DNA from: Cyanobacteria bacterium OH_CBB_238
GTDB lineage: Bacteria > Cyanobacteriota > Vampirovibrionia > Gastranaerophilales > Gastranaerophilaceae
Direction of reading: 5' to 3'
DNA: 54,660 nt
Assembly: GCA_023409995.1 (NCBI GenBank)
Contig: JAEYQN010000197.1
Span: 1 to 54,660, forward strand
The notes under the pieces are model-generated. The model was not told where the DNA came from and did not search any database. It saw only the letters and a list, made by a program, of their open reading frames with translations. This document shows, in pieces, positions 42,163-50,834 of this stretch. The number at the start of each line of letters is the position of its first letter. Position 1 is the stretch's first letter. The position numbers and the translations under genes are program-made.

Positions 42163-43331
42163 AAAAAATATTCTTTAATAAAAAAGTTATTTTAGGATTC
42201 GCACTATTGATTTCCATCATCAGTGCATCTTTAATTATTTCCAATATAAAACCAACACCTAAGTATAAAGTAACAACAATAGAACGTGATAGCATAACAG
42301 AAATTGTAGAGGCATCTGGCGTTATTAATCCAGTTAAGACTGTCAGTATTGGTTCTCAGGTTTCAGGCATGATTAACGCTATTTATGTTGATTTTAATTC
42401 TCAGGTAAAAAAAGGCCAATTGCTTGCTCAAATAGATCCATCGCTATTTCAGGCCCAAGTTAATAAGTCTAGAGGGGATCTTAATGCAGCTAAATCAAAC
42501 TATGAAAAAACAAAAAGTATGCTTATTTATGATAAAAAGAATTTTCAAAGATATTCAAGCTTGTATAAAAAACGTTATGTTGCAAAAAGTGATGTTGATT
42601 TGGCAGAAGCAACATATAAGTCAGATTTGGCAGAATTGAGTGCAATGAGTGCTCAAATTTCTCAAGCAAAAGCTGCTTTAGATAATAATTTAACTAATTT
42701 AAGGTACACAAAAATCATTTCACCTGTTGATGGAGTTGTTGTTTCTAGGGCTGTTGATGTTGGTCAAACTGTTGCTGCAAGCTTTCAAACTCCTACTTTG
42801 TTTTCTGTAGCGCAAGATCTAACTAAAATGCAAATTGAGGTCAGTGTTTCTGAAGCAGATATTGGAAAGGTCAAAGTAGGACAAGAAGTTGAATATACTC
42901 TTGATGGGTATGGAGATGATGTTTTTAATGGAGTGGTTTCTCAGGTTAGACTTTCTCCAACAACGGTTTCTAATGTGGTAACCTACACGGTTATTGTTAA
43001 TGTGAATAATGATGATGAAAAGCTTAAGCCTGGAATGAGTGCAAATGTCTCAATAATAACTAATAAAAAAGCAAATATTTTGTGCGTGGATAATTCTGCT
43101 CTACGCTATTCTCCATCTGAAGTTAATGGAGGTAAAAAATATAAGGAACAGGGTATTTGGCTCCTTGACAAAAATAAGCCATATAGGGTTACGATTCAGA
43201 CGGGAATAACAGATAACTCTGTTACAGAAATTTTTTCTAAAGATATAAAAGAAGGGGATTTTGTTATAACTGGTTCATTAGATAAAAAAGAAAAACAAGG
43301 TGGCATGAATAGACCTCCAAGAATGTTTTAA
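42159..43331 (+). CDS. macA: MacA-like periplasmic adaptor (HlyD/RND family)
   Basis: A 390-aa adaptor that joins the inner-membrane ABC transporter to TolC. One N-terminal membrane helix (about 9-30) is followed by the barrel and lipoyl parts (VEASGVINPVKTVSIGSQVSG, KKGQLLAQIDPSLF), a helical hairpin of about 90 residues (SYEKTKSMLIYDKKNFQRYS to QISQAKAALDNN), the second lipoyl half (TKIISPVDGVVVSRAVDVGQ), and the barrel ending LKPGMSANVSIIT. The layout is that of MacA. It overlaps tolC by 4 nt and precedes macB ATPase by 1 nt. Confidence 0.92.
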   Translation: MKKIFFNKKVILGFALLISIISASLIISNIKPTPKYKVTTIERDSITEIVEASGVINPVKTVSIGSQVSGMINAIYVDFNSQVKKGQLLAQIDPSLFQAQVNKSRGDLNAAKSNYEKTKSMLIYDKKNFQRYSSLYKKRYVAKSDVDLAEATYKSDLAELSAMSAQISQAKAALDNNLTNLRYTKIISPVDGVVVSRAVDVGQTVAASFQTPTLFSVAQDLTKMQIEVSVSEADIGKVKVGQEVEYTLDGYGDDVFNGVVSQVRLSPTTVSNVVTYTVIVNVNNDDEKLKPGMSANVSIITNKKANILCVDNSALRYSPSEVNGGKKYKEQGIWLLDKNKPYRVTIQTGITDNSVTEIFSKDIKEGDFVITGSLDKKEKQGGMNRPPRMF

Positions 43332-43332
43332 T

Positions 43333-44019
43333 ATGAGTTTAATTGATATAAAAAATATTACCAAAACCTATGAGATGGGCGATTCTTTTTTTAAAGCCCT
43401 TGATAATGTTTCTCTTTCCATAGAGAAGGGTGATTTTGTTGCAATAATGGGGGCATCAGGTTCTGGCAAGTCGACATTTATGAATATGCTTGGTTGTTTA
43501 GATAAACCAACACACGGAGAATATTTTCTTGATGGAATAGATGTCATGTCTTTGGGTGCGGATGAACTTTCTAATATTAGGAATTCTAAATTAGGGTTTG
43601 TTTTTCAGGGATTTAATTTGATCCCAAGGACTTCTGCGCTAGAGAATGTTGAAATGCCGATGATATATAAAGGTGTGGAACAAGAAGAAAGAATTACTAG
43701 AGCAAAACATGCTCTTAAAATTGTTGGGTTGGAACATCGAGAACAACATTTTCCTAATCAAATGTCTGGAGGGCAACAACAAAGAGTTGCAATTGCCCGG
43801 GCAATTGTTAATGATGCTCCAATTATACTTGCTGATGAACCTACAGGTAATCTTGATACTAAAACTAGTTTCGAAGTTATGGATTTCTTTGTTAACTTAA
43901 ATAAAAATGCTGGTAAAACTATTGTTCTTGTTACTCATGAGGCAGAGATTGCAGAATATAGTAAGAGAATAGTTCGTTTTAAGGACGGTAACATAATCAG
44001 TGACGAGGTAAAAATATGA
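43333..44019 (+). CDS. macB: MacB-type ABC ATPase subunit
   Basis: A 228-aa ATPase of the LolD/MacB type. Walker A is GASGSGKST, the Q-loop is VFQGFNLIPR, the signature is MSGGQQQRVAIARAI, Walker B is PIILADEPTGNLD, and the H-loop is VTHE. In E. coli MacB this domain is fused to the membrane part; here it is a separate gene that overlaps the permease gene by 4 nt (ATGA). It supplies energy for efflux through MacA and TolC. Confidence 0.95.
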   Translation: MSLIDIKNITKTYEMGDSFFKALDNVSLSIEKGDFVAIMGASGSGKSTFMNMLGCLDKPTHGEYFLDGIDVMSLGADELSNIRNSKLGFVFQGFNLIPRTSALENVEMPMIYKGVEQEERITRAKHALKIVGLEHREQHFPNQMSGGQQQRVAIARAIVNDAPIILADEPTGNLDTKTSFEVMDFFVNLNKNAGKTIVLVTHEAEIAEYSKRIVRFKDGNIISDEVKI

Positions 44020-45245
44020 TAGATTTTGCTTCGACTTTTAAAATAGCTTTACGCTCGCTTCGAGTAAATAAAATGCGCTCTATATTGACTAGTTTGGGTA
44101 TAATCATTGGAGTAAGCGCTGTTATTGTTATGCTTTCTATAGGAGAGGGTGCGAAAAATAAAATATCAAAAGACATTGAATCTATTGGTTCTAATCTATT
44201 GATGGTTATGTCGGGGTCTTCTACTTCAGGTGGAGTTAGGATGGGGGGAGGTTCTCAACCCACATTAACAACTAAAGATGCGGAAGCCATTTTGAAAAGT
44301 TGTGATTCGGTAGCAGAGGTTGCACCAATTGTCTCTGAGGTAAAACAAATTGTATTTGCTAATCAAAACTGGTCAACTTCTGTGTCTGGAATTACGCCTT
44401 CATATATGATTGTTGGTTTGTGGGATATTGAGAGTGGTCGTGCAATTACAACAGAAGACAATAAAAATTCTACCAAAGTTGCTGTCCTTGGAACCACGGT
44501 CGTGTCTAATTTGTTTGGAGATTTGGATCCTATTGGTAAAACGATACGAATTTCGGGTAGTCCCTTCAAGGTTATTGGAATATTAAAGTCAAAAGGTCAA
44601 TCCGGAATGGGGCAAGACCGTGATGATACTGTTTTAATTCCAATAAACACAGCCCAAAAAAAACTGTTTGGTACGGATTTTCCAGGAACGGTTAAATTTA
44701 TAAATGTACAGGCTAAAAGTTCTGATGTGATTGAAGATGCGGAAAACGAAGTTAAATTATTACTTAGAGAACGCCATCACATAGGTAAAAGTAAAGATGA
44801 TGATTTTACAGTAAGAAATTTTACTCAAATGCTAGAGACAATAAAACAGGCTACAAATACAATGACGATGTTGCTTGGTGCAATAGCTTCTGTATCATTG
44901 CTTGTTGGAGGAATTGGTATAATGAATATTATGCTTGTTTCTGTAACAGAAAGAACCAAAGAAATTGGTATTAGAATGGCTATTGGTGCCAAAGCAATGG
45001 ATATCCGTATACAATTTTTGATTGAAGCACTGTTATTATCTCTTGCTGGAGGATTAATTGGTATCTTTTTGGGTATTTTAATAGCTAAGTTGTTTCAAGC
45101 TTTGGCTGGTATGGATATAGTTATATCCTTGTTTTCGGTTCTTATTTCCTTTTGCTTTTCTGGTTTGGTTGGGATGGCTTTTGGCTTTTACCCTGCATAT
45201 AAAGCTTCTTTGTTGAATCCAATTGACGCTCTTCGTTATGAATAA
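44016..45245 (+). CDS. MacB-type FtsX-like permease subunit
   Basis: A 409-aa mechanotransmission-type membrane protein. The first helix (RSILTSLGIIIGVSAVIVML, about 20-45) is followed by a large periplasmic part (about 50-280) and three helices at the C-terminus. The FtsX motif GGIGIMNIMLVSVTERTKEI and then GIRMAIGAKAMDI is clear, and the end PAYKASLLNPIDALRYE is typical. With the upstream ATPase it forms the inner-membrane half of a MacAB-TolC pump, which may export drugs, lipids or peptides. Confidence 0.95.
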   Translation: MIDFASTFKIALRSLRVNKMRSILTSLGIIIGVSAVIVMLSIGEGAKNKISKDIESIGSNLLMVMSGSSTSGGVRMGGGSQPTLTTKDAEAILKSCDSVAEVAPIVSEVKQIVFANQNWSTSVSGITPSYMIVGLWDIESGRAITTEDNKNSTKVAVLGTTVVSNLFGDLDPIGKTIRISGSPFKVIGILKSKGQSGMGQDRDDTVLIPINTAQKKLFGTDFPGTVKFINVQAKSSDVIEDAENEVKLLLRERHHIGKSKDDDFTVRNFTQMLETIKQATNTMTMLLGAIASVSLLVGGIGIMNIMLVSVTERTKEIGIRMAIGAKAMDIRIQFLIEALLLSLAGGLIGIFLGILIAKLFQALAGMDIVISLFSVLISFCFSGLVGMAFGFYPAYKASLLNPIDALRYE

Positions 45246-45247
45246 AA

Positions 45248-45742
45248 TTAGCTGTTGTTTTTTACTTTTGAAATATCAATATGGCAGTAGCCATTTGGAT
45301 TCTTTTTTAAATACTTTTGGTGGTAGTCTTCTGCAGGGAAATAATTTTTTAGTTTCATTATCTCTGTTACAATAGGTTTATTGTAGTTACTTTTTATTGA
45401 GTTAATGTATTTTGTGATTATTTCTTTGTCGTAATCATCTATAAAGTAAATGCCGGTCCTATATTGAGTTCCTGAATCGAAGCCTTGTCTGTTCAAGATT
45501 GTTGGGTCTATTATTTTAAAGTAGTGGTTTAGGATTTCTTTCAAAGTTACTTGAGCGTCATCATATGTTAACTTTGTAGTTTCAGCAAAGCCACTGTTTC
45601 CACTGCAAACATCTTCGTAAGTTGGATCATTCCAAACACCATTGGCATAGCCAACTTGCGTGTCGGTTATGCCAATAATATAACTAAAATATTCTTCAAC
45701 TCCCCAGAAGCAGCCTCCTGCAAGATAGATTATTTTAACCAT
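45248..45742 (-). CDS. msrA: Peptide methionine sulphoxide reductase MsrA
   Basis: Reduces methionine-S-sulphoxide in proteins or free methionine. The 164-aa product has the active-site AGGCFWGVEEYF with nucleophile C11, then VGYANG (Tyr), GFAETTKLTYD, FDSGTQYRTGIYF and AEDYHQKYL, all family signatures. Resolving cysteines near the end are few (GYCHID), as in single-resolving-Cys forms. It converges with the macAB operon with 2 nt between stops. Confidence 0.96.
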   Translation of the reverse strand: MVKIIYLAGGCFWGVEEYFSYIIGITDTQVGYANGVWNDPTYEDVCSGNSGFAETTKLTYDDAQVTLKEILNHYFKIIDPTILNRQGFDSGTQYRTGIYFIDDYDKEIITKYINSIKSNYNKPIVTEIMKLKNYFPAEDYHQKYLKKNPNGYCHIDISKVKNNS

Positions 45743-45751
45743 TTATTTTTT

Positions 45752-46006
45752 TTATTTCATTCCCCAGATTTTTTTTATGTCTTTTATGTTTTGCTTTGTT
45801 GCGTCTAAACTTTTTTTAGTTTCTTTTATGTTTTTTTCAGTTTCAGTTTCTGGTATAGCTTGTTTTTTTGTATCTACAGTCGGGTGTTCAACTGAAACAT
45901 TTAGGTACTTGTTTGAGTATACGTTCGTTGTTGCTTTGGATTCAGCCATTGCTGTCATTGGGCAAACGAAGGCTGTTAAAATAGATAATACTAATAACTT
46001 TTTCAT
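45752..46006 (-). CDS. Small exported protein, unknown function
   Basis: From the ATG at 46006 (preceded by GGGGGAGAAAAAC) the product is 84 aa; an ATG at 46021 would add 5 residues. A Sec signal peptide (MKKLLVLSILTAFVCPMTAM, then AES) is clear. The mature chain is a polar stretch followed by a Lys-rich helix (ETEKNIKETKKSLDATKQNI) that could form a coiled coil. No cysteines in the mature part. Probably periplasmic; family unknown. It ends 9 nt before the msrA start and may be co-transcribed with it. Confidence 0.75.
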   Translation of the reverse strand: MKKLLVLSILTAFVCPMTAMAESKATTNVYSNKYLNVSVEHPTVDTKKQAIPETETEKNIKETKKSLDATKQNIKDIKKIWGMK

Positions 46007-46076
46007 GTTTTTCTCCCCCATGCTATCTAGTCAATATTTTAGTACATGAAATATATTTATTGCAATAATGAATTTT

Positions 46077-47036
46077 TTACTTTAGATCTTTTTGTAGGAG
46101 CTCTAGGATAACATCTATTTGTTCTTCAAATGTTATCATTGAAGTAAGCTTACTTTTAAGTCTTTCGGTGTTGTTATCTATAACTAATGTTCCTCTGTTA
46201 AACATTTTGTGTCCATATTCGCAATTTGTAAGGTAATCGCCATCAATCTTGATTATTTTATAACTTGTTATCAAGGAATCAAAAATATCGTTTTTATATT
46301 TACTAATATGTTTTTTATAGCGTGTGTGAATGTCTATTAAATCTACACAACTTATATTTTTACAAGTATTTTGAAAGGAATCTAAAAGGAACTCTATATC
46401 ATGTTCTGGATAAGTGTTTAGACTGCTTAATGTCATATATAGTTTTTGTAAATTTTTTCCTGAATAGCATATTTTTAACCTGTTTAATTTGTCTATATAT
46501 TCAATTGTTGTGTTGTTTTTGTCTATTACAAGAGGGTTATTTCGTTTACGGTTTAGGTGATAAATTAACCATGTACTGAATAGTCCGAAAAAAGTTCCAG
46601 ATAAGCCTAATATTGTTAATAATACTGATGTATTTATATATTTACTTATATTATATGTTTTACCATTTATTGTTATTGAAAATTTGCTATAAGATTTTTT
46701 AATTGTATTGTTTACGGTATGAGGTAGTGTTTTTTGATTATTTTCTTCAAAGTTATTAACTTTATTTTCTATTTTATCTTTTGGGGTTGTCTCAATAGCT
46801 CTTTTTTTATCCAAGTATGATTCTTCTTGAGGATTTATAAATTTTACTTGAATGTAATTATTGTCTTGTGAATTATTTATTTTTGATTGTTGGGTTGCCT
46901 CAGTTTGCCCCGTTATCTGTTGGTCAGTAGGTATCTCTGTAGCATTTGCTACTATGTTTGAATAACTACATATTATTGCTATTAATATTATTATCCTCGT
47001 TAACACTTCTGTTCTCCAATAATTTACTCGTATCAA
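46077..47036 (-). CDS. Membrane protein with N-terminal signal and central helix, unknown function
   Basis: A 319-aa protein. A signal-like hydrophobic stretch at about 13-31 (IIILIAIICSYSNIVANA) is followed by a long polar, Asn/Gln/Lys-rich part (32-125). One membrane helix lies at about 134-158 (TSVLLTILGLSGTFFGLFST), followed by basic LNRKRNN. A mostly helical cytoplasmic domain (about 165-319) holds the only cysteines in this part. The topology would place residues 32-133 outside and the rest inside. Not recognised. Confidence 0.65.
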   Translation of the reverse strand: MIRVNYWRTEVLTRIIILIAIICSYSNIVANATEIPTDQQITGQTEATQQSKINNSQDNNYIQVKFINPQEESYLDKKRAIETTPKDKIENKVNNFEENNQKTLPHTVNNTIKKSYSKFSITINGKTYNISKYINTSVLLTILGLSGTFFGLFSTWLIYHLNRKRNNPLVIDKNNTTIEYIDKLNRLKICYSGKNLQKLYMTLSSLNTYPEHDIEFLLDSFQNTCKNISCVDLIDIHTRYKKHISKYKNDIFDSLITSYKIIKIDGDYLTNCEYGHKMFNRGTLVIDNNTERLKSKLTSMITFEEQIDVILELLQKDLK

Positions 47037-47143
47037 TATTATCGTACATAAAAGATAAACTTGAAATATATTTTTTTTTGCCCAAATTATTAAATTAATT
47101 TAATTCAAGCTGTTGTATTAGCATTGAGGTTGTAGTGGTATAT

Positions 47144-47265
47144 GGGAGTGAAAATACATTTGATTTTAGTGATTTTTGGTTGCTCAAATGTACTCTCAAT
47201 AAAATTATTTGGGTGGTTATTTCTGTAAAATGCTCTAAGTATTAACATTTCGTTAATACTTTTTG
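47144..47265 (+). promoter_or_regulatory. Structured leader with terminator upstream of the ATP-grasp operon
   Basis: Within the 307-bp gene-free stretch 47037-47343, ACATTTGA (47156-47163) pairs with TCAAATGT (47184-47191), extended by GAGT/ACTC across a bulge. This is followed by AGTATTAAC (47238-47246), loop ATTTC, GTTAATACT (47252-47260) and TTTTG, a terminator with no gene before it. The next start codon is 80 nt further on. It looks like an attenuator or small regulatory RNA. No known riboswitch class was recognised. Confidence 0.5.
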
Positions 47266-47343
47266 ATTTCTTATGAAAAATCTTTTGTTTTGTTGTTTTT
47301 AGAGTACCATGGTTTATTGTGAGAGAACTTTAGGATAAAAATT

Positions 47344-48507
47344 ATGATAATAATGGAAGAGCCATACATTTCTGATGTATTGCAGTTAACGGCCAAGAAT
47401 TTAAATATTCCGGTATTGAAGAATGATGCGGTAAAGAAACTTGGTATATCGACTTCTTTAAATTATCTAGCAGATGCGGAAGCTATTTCAGGTATAAAAA
47501 ATAACCCTAATATTCGAGTCTACAGTAATTCTGAAAATAGCATTAATTGGATTAGTGAAAATCTTTCATTTACTTCTCTTCCTTCTCAAATAGAAGTATT
47601 TAAAGACAAGGCTAAATTTAGAAATTTAATATCAAAAATGTATCCTAATTTCTTTTTTAAGGAAATAGAAATGTCGGAGCTTGAGCATTTTTGTCTTGAA
47701 GGTATAAAATTCCCTTTTGTCATTAAGCCTACTGTTGGTTTTCTGAGTTTAGGGGTTTATGTTGTTAATTCTATGGAAGAATGGGGCAATATTGTCAAAG
47801 GCATAAAGGCCGATACTAAAAAGTTTGATGGTTTATTTCCTATCGAAGTTATGAATTCTTCAAATTTTATAATTGAAGAATTTATTGAGGGGAAAGAATT
47901 TGCGGTTGATGTTTATTTTGATGAAAATTCAAAACCGGTAATTCTCAATATTTTTGAGCACCCATTTGTGGGTTTAGATGATGTAAGTGATAGAGTTTAT
48001 ATTTCTTCAAAGGAAATAATCTTGAATAATATAGGTAAATTCCAACCTATTCTGGAAAAAATTGGAGAATTAACTGCTCTTAAAAATTTTCCTATGCACA
48101 TTGAATTGAGAGTTAGTGAAAATGGGGTTGTTCCTATTGAAGTTAACCCGATGAGATTTGCTGGGTGGTGTACTACAGACCTTGGATACTATGCATATGG
48201 GATAAATTTGTATGAATACTATTTTGAAAATAAAAAACCAGATTGGCCTGAAATTTTAAAAGACAAAGAGGGAATTTTATATTATTTTGCTATGGCAGAT
48301 ATTCCTAAATCTATTGATAATAAGTCAATATTGAGTTTTGATTATGCTTCTTTTATGCGGAATTTTTCGAATCCATTAGAGGTCCGAAAAATTGATTATA
48401 AAAATAATCCTTTATTTGCAATTGTTTTTGCTCAAACGAACGATTATACTGAAGTCGAAACTATTTTGAAATTAGATATTACAAAATATATAAAAGGAGA
48501 AATTTAA
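47344..48507 (+). CDS. ATP-grasp ligase, substrate unknown
   Basis: A 387-aa ATP-grasp enzyme of the carboxylate-amine/thiol ligase type. ATP-binding parts: FPFVIKPTVGFLSLGVYVV (lysine and glycine-rich loop), IIEEFIEGKEFAVDVYFDE, and the metal site HIELRVSENGVVPIEVNPMR, where the Glu and Asn positions are kept. The first 90 residues form the pre-ATP-grasp part. It resembles L-amino-acid ligases and similar biosynthetic enzymes rather than DdlA or CarB. AGGATAAAA precedes the ATG. It heads a tight operon with an 85-aa protein (0 nt) and an EamA transporter (4 nt), pointing to production and export of a small molecule or dipeptide. Confidence 0.8.
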   Translation: MIIMEEPYISDVLQLTAKNLNIPVLKNDAVKKLGISTSLNYLADAEAISGIKNNPNIRVYSNSENSINWISENLSFTSLPSQIEVFKDKAKFRNLISKMYPNFFFKEIEMSELEHFCLEGIKFPFVIKPTVGFLSLGVYVVNSMEEWGNIVKGIKADTKKFDGLFPIEVMNSSNFIIEEFIEGKEFAVDVYFDENSKPVILNIFEHPFVGLDDVSDRVYISSKEIILNNIGKFQPILEKIGELTALKNFPMHIELRVSENGVVPIEVNPMRFAGWCTTDLGYYAYGINLYEYYFENKKPDWPEILKDKEGILYYFAMADIPKSIDNKSILSFDYASFMRNFSNPLEVRKIDYKNNPLFAIVFAQTNDYTEVETILKLDITKYIKGEI

Positions 48508-48765
48508 ATGAATGTACCTCGGGTTCAATATCTTGTTTATACAAACCTTCCAAAACAAGATGGTAAACCTTTAGATCAAAAAGACCTTGTTGATCTTGGT
48601 TATATGGCTGGTCGTTTTGGTATAGATCTTGATGGAAAGGCTTTTAAACATAAGATTCCTGACGTTTCTTTGCTTGGAACTAAAATTGATATAAATGCCT
48701 GTACCTGTGACTTATTTGAAGATAATTTGAAAAAATCAGGTATCAGTTTTAATAAAATAGCGTGA
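48508..48765 (+). CDS. 85-aa protein in the ATP-grasp operon, unknown function
   Basis: The ATG follows directly on the ATP-grasp stop codon, with AAAGGAGAAATTTAA in front. The product begins NVPRVQYLVYTNLPKQDGKP, has a helix with LVDLGYMAGRFGIDLDGKAF, and ends NACTCDLFEDNLKKSGISFN. It looks like a small folded alpha/beta protein and carries one CTC pair. It lacks the repeated Thr/Ser/Asp/Glu core of graspetide precursors, so a carrier, inhibitor or partner subunit is more likely than a RiPP precursor. No known family recognised. Confidence 0.7.
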   Translation: MNVPRVQYLVYTNLPKQDGKPLDQKDLVDLGYMAGRFGIDLDGKAFKHKIPDVSLLGTKIDINACTCDLFEDNLKKSGISFNKIA

Positions 48766-48769
48766 AATT

Positions 48770-49624
48770 ATGTTGTACATCTGTTTAATTTTGAGGATAC
48801 TTGCTAATCCTTTTTCTAACTTATTGCAAAAGAAACTTACAACAAATGGTAGGAGTTGTTTATTGGTCAATTTTTTAACCTATTTTATGTTGTCTCTTGT
48901 CTGCTTAATCTTTGTTAAAAATATTGATCTGTTGCATCTTTCGAAACAGTTTTGGTTATATTCCTTTTGTGGGGCTTTTATTGGAGCACTAGGAAATGCC
49001 TGTTTGATAAAGTCTTTACAGAATGGAGAGTTGTCGATTCTTGGGCCAATCAATTCTTATAAGGCAATAGTAAGCGTATTTTTCGCTTGGTTCCTCTTGA
49101 AAGAAACTCCAAGTCTTATTGCTATTGCTGGAATTCTTTTTATTCTTCTGGGAAGTTATTTTATTTTTGATACTATAGGTGAAAAATTTTCTTTTCATAT
49201 TTTTAAACGTTCAGATATACAATTTAGAGTTTTGGCTCTTTTTTTGACGGCAATTGAAGCAGTTTTTATAAAAAAAATTATTCTTTTATCTTCAGTCTCT
49301 ATAGCCTTTGTAATGTGGTGTTGTTTGGGTGCTGTTTTTGCTTTTTTATATGCTCTGCCTTCTATTAAAAGGAGGCTTTTAGAATTAAATTTAAAAGATT
49401 ATTTTCTTGTTTCACTAATAGCTGTTTTGGTAGGCACAATGCAACTTAGCACAAATTATATTTTTAGCAAAATGAATGTTTCCTATGCATTGGCTTTATT
49501 TCAGATGTCTATGCTGGTAAATGTTTTTTTAGGACATAAATTTTTTGGAGAAACAAAAATCGTTAAAAAAATAATTGCTACTTTTGTGATGATTTTTGGA
49601 GCAATCCTGATAATAATATTTTAA
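48770..49624 (+). CDS. EamA/DMT-family transporter
   Basis: A 284-aa membrane protein with about ten hydrophobic segments in two five-helix halves (first half with FCGAFIGALGNACLIKSLQN and FAWFLLKETPSLIAIAGILF; second half with GTMQLSTNYIFSKMNVSYAL and ATFVMIFGAILIIIF). The layout matches the drug/metabolite transporter superfamily; some members export amino acids or their derivatives. It is the last gene of the ATP-grasp operon and probably exports its product. It converges with the alkD gene with 2 nt between stops. Confidence 0.85.
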   Translation: MLYICLILRILANPFSNLLQKKLTTNGRSCLLVNFLTYFMLSLVCLIFVKNIDLLHLSKQFWLYSFCGAFIGALGNACLIKSLQNGELSILGPINSYKAIVSVFFAWFLLKETPSLIAIAGILFILLGSYFIFDTIGEKFSFHIFKRSDIQFRVLALFLTAIEAVFIKKIILLSSVSIAFVMWCCLGAVFAFLYALPSIKRRLLELNLKDYFLVSLIAVLVGTMQLSTNYIFSKMNVSYALALFQMSMLVNVFLGHKFFGETKIVKKIIATFVMIFGAILIIIF

Positions 49625-49626
49625 GC

Positions 49627-50322
49627 TTATTTAGTCATATAAAATTTTCTTTCCTCAGGAGATAATTTTTCTATGGCGTATCGAAGCATTGTTCTTGGCA
49701 TTGTCTTATTGTGTTTGTTTAAAAAATCATAAAGGACGTTAATGTCTCTTTTTCCTGCTTCTCTTAGCATCCACCCTGTAGCTTTGTGAATGAGATCATG
49801 CTTGTGGGTCAAAAAGTATTCACTTAGCTCAAAAGTTGGTTGGTATACTTTATTTTTAATATGATAAAAAGTTGCAATGATTGAAATTCGCTGACTCCAT
49901 AAATGATTGGTTTGGGCATATTCCCATAATTCAGCAGGGTCTTTATATAAATATCTGCCAACAATTTGAGGTGCTGATAAGTCAACTAAATCCCAATTAT
50001 TAATATATCTAATGTTTCCTTTGTAAAGCTCGTAAATTTGTTTTTGTTCTTTGGCATCTGTTTTTTGAAACTTTAAAACCATCATAAATAAAGCACACAA
50101 TCTGACCTCATGAAACTGGTTAGATATTAACTCTTGAAGTTCACATATTTGTGTAGTTTTGTAAAACGATTTTGCAATCATCCTCGTTGTAGGTACATTT
50201 AGCCCTATAAACAAGTCACCTTCAGCATATTGGCCTTTTCCTGTTTTGAAAAATCTGCTCAAATGAGATGCTTTTTCTTTATTTTCGTAACGTTTTATTT
50301 CTTTTAATATGTCTCTGTTCAT
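49627..50322 (-). CDS. AlkD-like DNA alkylation repair protein
   Basis: From the ATG at 50322 the product is 231 aa, normal for AlkD; an ATG at 50460 would add 46 unrelated residues. The AlkD/AlkC HEAT-like solenoid is clear: LSRFFKTGKGQYAEGDLFIG, then LNVPTTRMIAKSFY, then EVRLCALFMMVLK, then NIRYINNWDLVDLSAPQIVG, then LWSQRISIIATFYHIKNK, then DLIHKATGWMLREAGKRD. The catalytic Trp/Asp pair of AlkD fits NNWDLVD (Trp and Asp). It excises or removes N-alkyl purines. AGGGATT precedes the ATG. The gene is single. Confidence 0.9.
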   Translation of the reverse strand: MNRDILKEIKRYENKEKASHLSRFFKTGKGQYAEGDLFIGLNVPTTRMIAKSFYKTTQICELQELISNQFHEVRLCALFMMVLKFQKTDAKEQKQIYELYKGNIRYINNWDLVDLSAPQIVGRYLYKDPAELWEYAQTNHLWSQRISIIATFYHIKNKVYQPTFELSEYFLTHKHDLIHKATGWMLREAGKRDINVLYDFLNKHNKTMPRTMLRYAIEKLSPEERKFYMTK

Positions 50323-50487
50323 AATCCCTATATTATACTCTGGTAAAGTATTTTGGTCTAATTTTCCTGAATAAACTAGTCTTAATTGCCCATGAGGGCT
50401 ATCAACATTTTTTATTAGGAGGTATAATGACATGTGGATACAGCTAGTTTGTCCAGACATAATTTGGATAATTTTAGGATTAGATAA

Positions 50488-50664
50488 ATGAAGAGAAGCC
50501 CAATAACGTCTTCGTTATATTATTATAATAAAAGTAAAAAAAATAACTCAACTAAAGAAAATTTCAGCTCTCAAGAGCAAAAATCTAAAGATTTAGTATA
50601 TGAAGCTGACCATAAAAATTTCTTTTTAAGATACTTGGCTGCTCGTAATCAAAAATTACAGTAG
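50488..50664 (+). CDS. 58-aa basic protein, unknown function
   Basis: ATG at 50488 with AGGA 8 nt upstream. The product starts MKRSPITSSLYYYNKSKKNN, has a Gln/Lys/Ser-rich middle, and ends FFLRYLAARNQKLQ. It is basic, has no cysteine and could bind nucleic acid or membrane. It lies 170 nt before the PLD-like gene on the same strand. No family recognised; coding potential is moderate. Confidence 0.45.
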   Translation: MKRSPITSSLYYYNKSKKNNSTKENFSSQEQKSKDLVYEADHKNFFLRYLAARNQKLQ

Positions 50665-50834
50665 GTTATGAATTAATATTATTTTTAAAAGAGATGTTAA
50701 GAATTAATACGTTGAATTTTTGTGTTGATTTTTATTAGTATGATGCATATTTCCGAATCTTTTATATTATTTGTATGTATTGCCAAACTTGTTTTTAAAA
50801 TGCAATAATCAGCACAAGTATAAAAGAGGATGTG

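Noticed and set aside
48508..48765. Graspetide-type RiPP precursor next to the ATP-grasp gene
   Set aside because: The 85-aa protein has no repeated Thr/Ser/Asp/Glu core and looks like a small folded protein; the ligase resembles amino-acid ligases.
50323..50460. 46-residue extension of the AlkD-like protein
   Set aside because: It has no family similarity, and the internal ATG gives the standard AlkD length.
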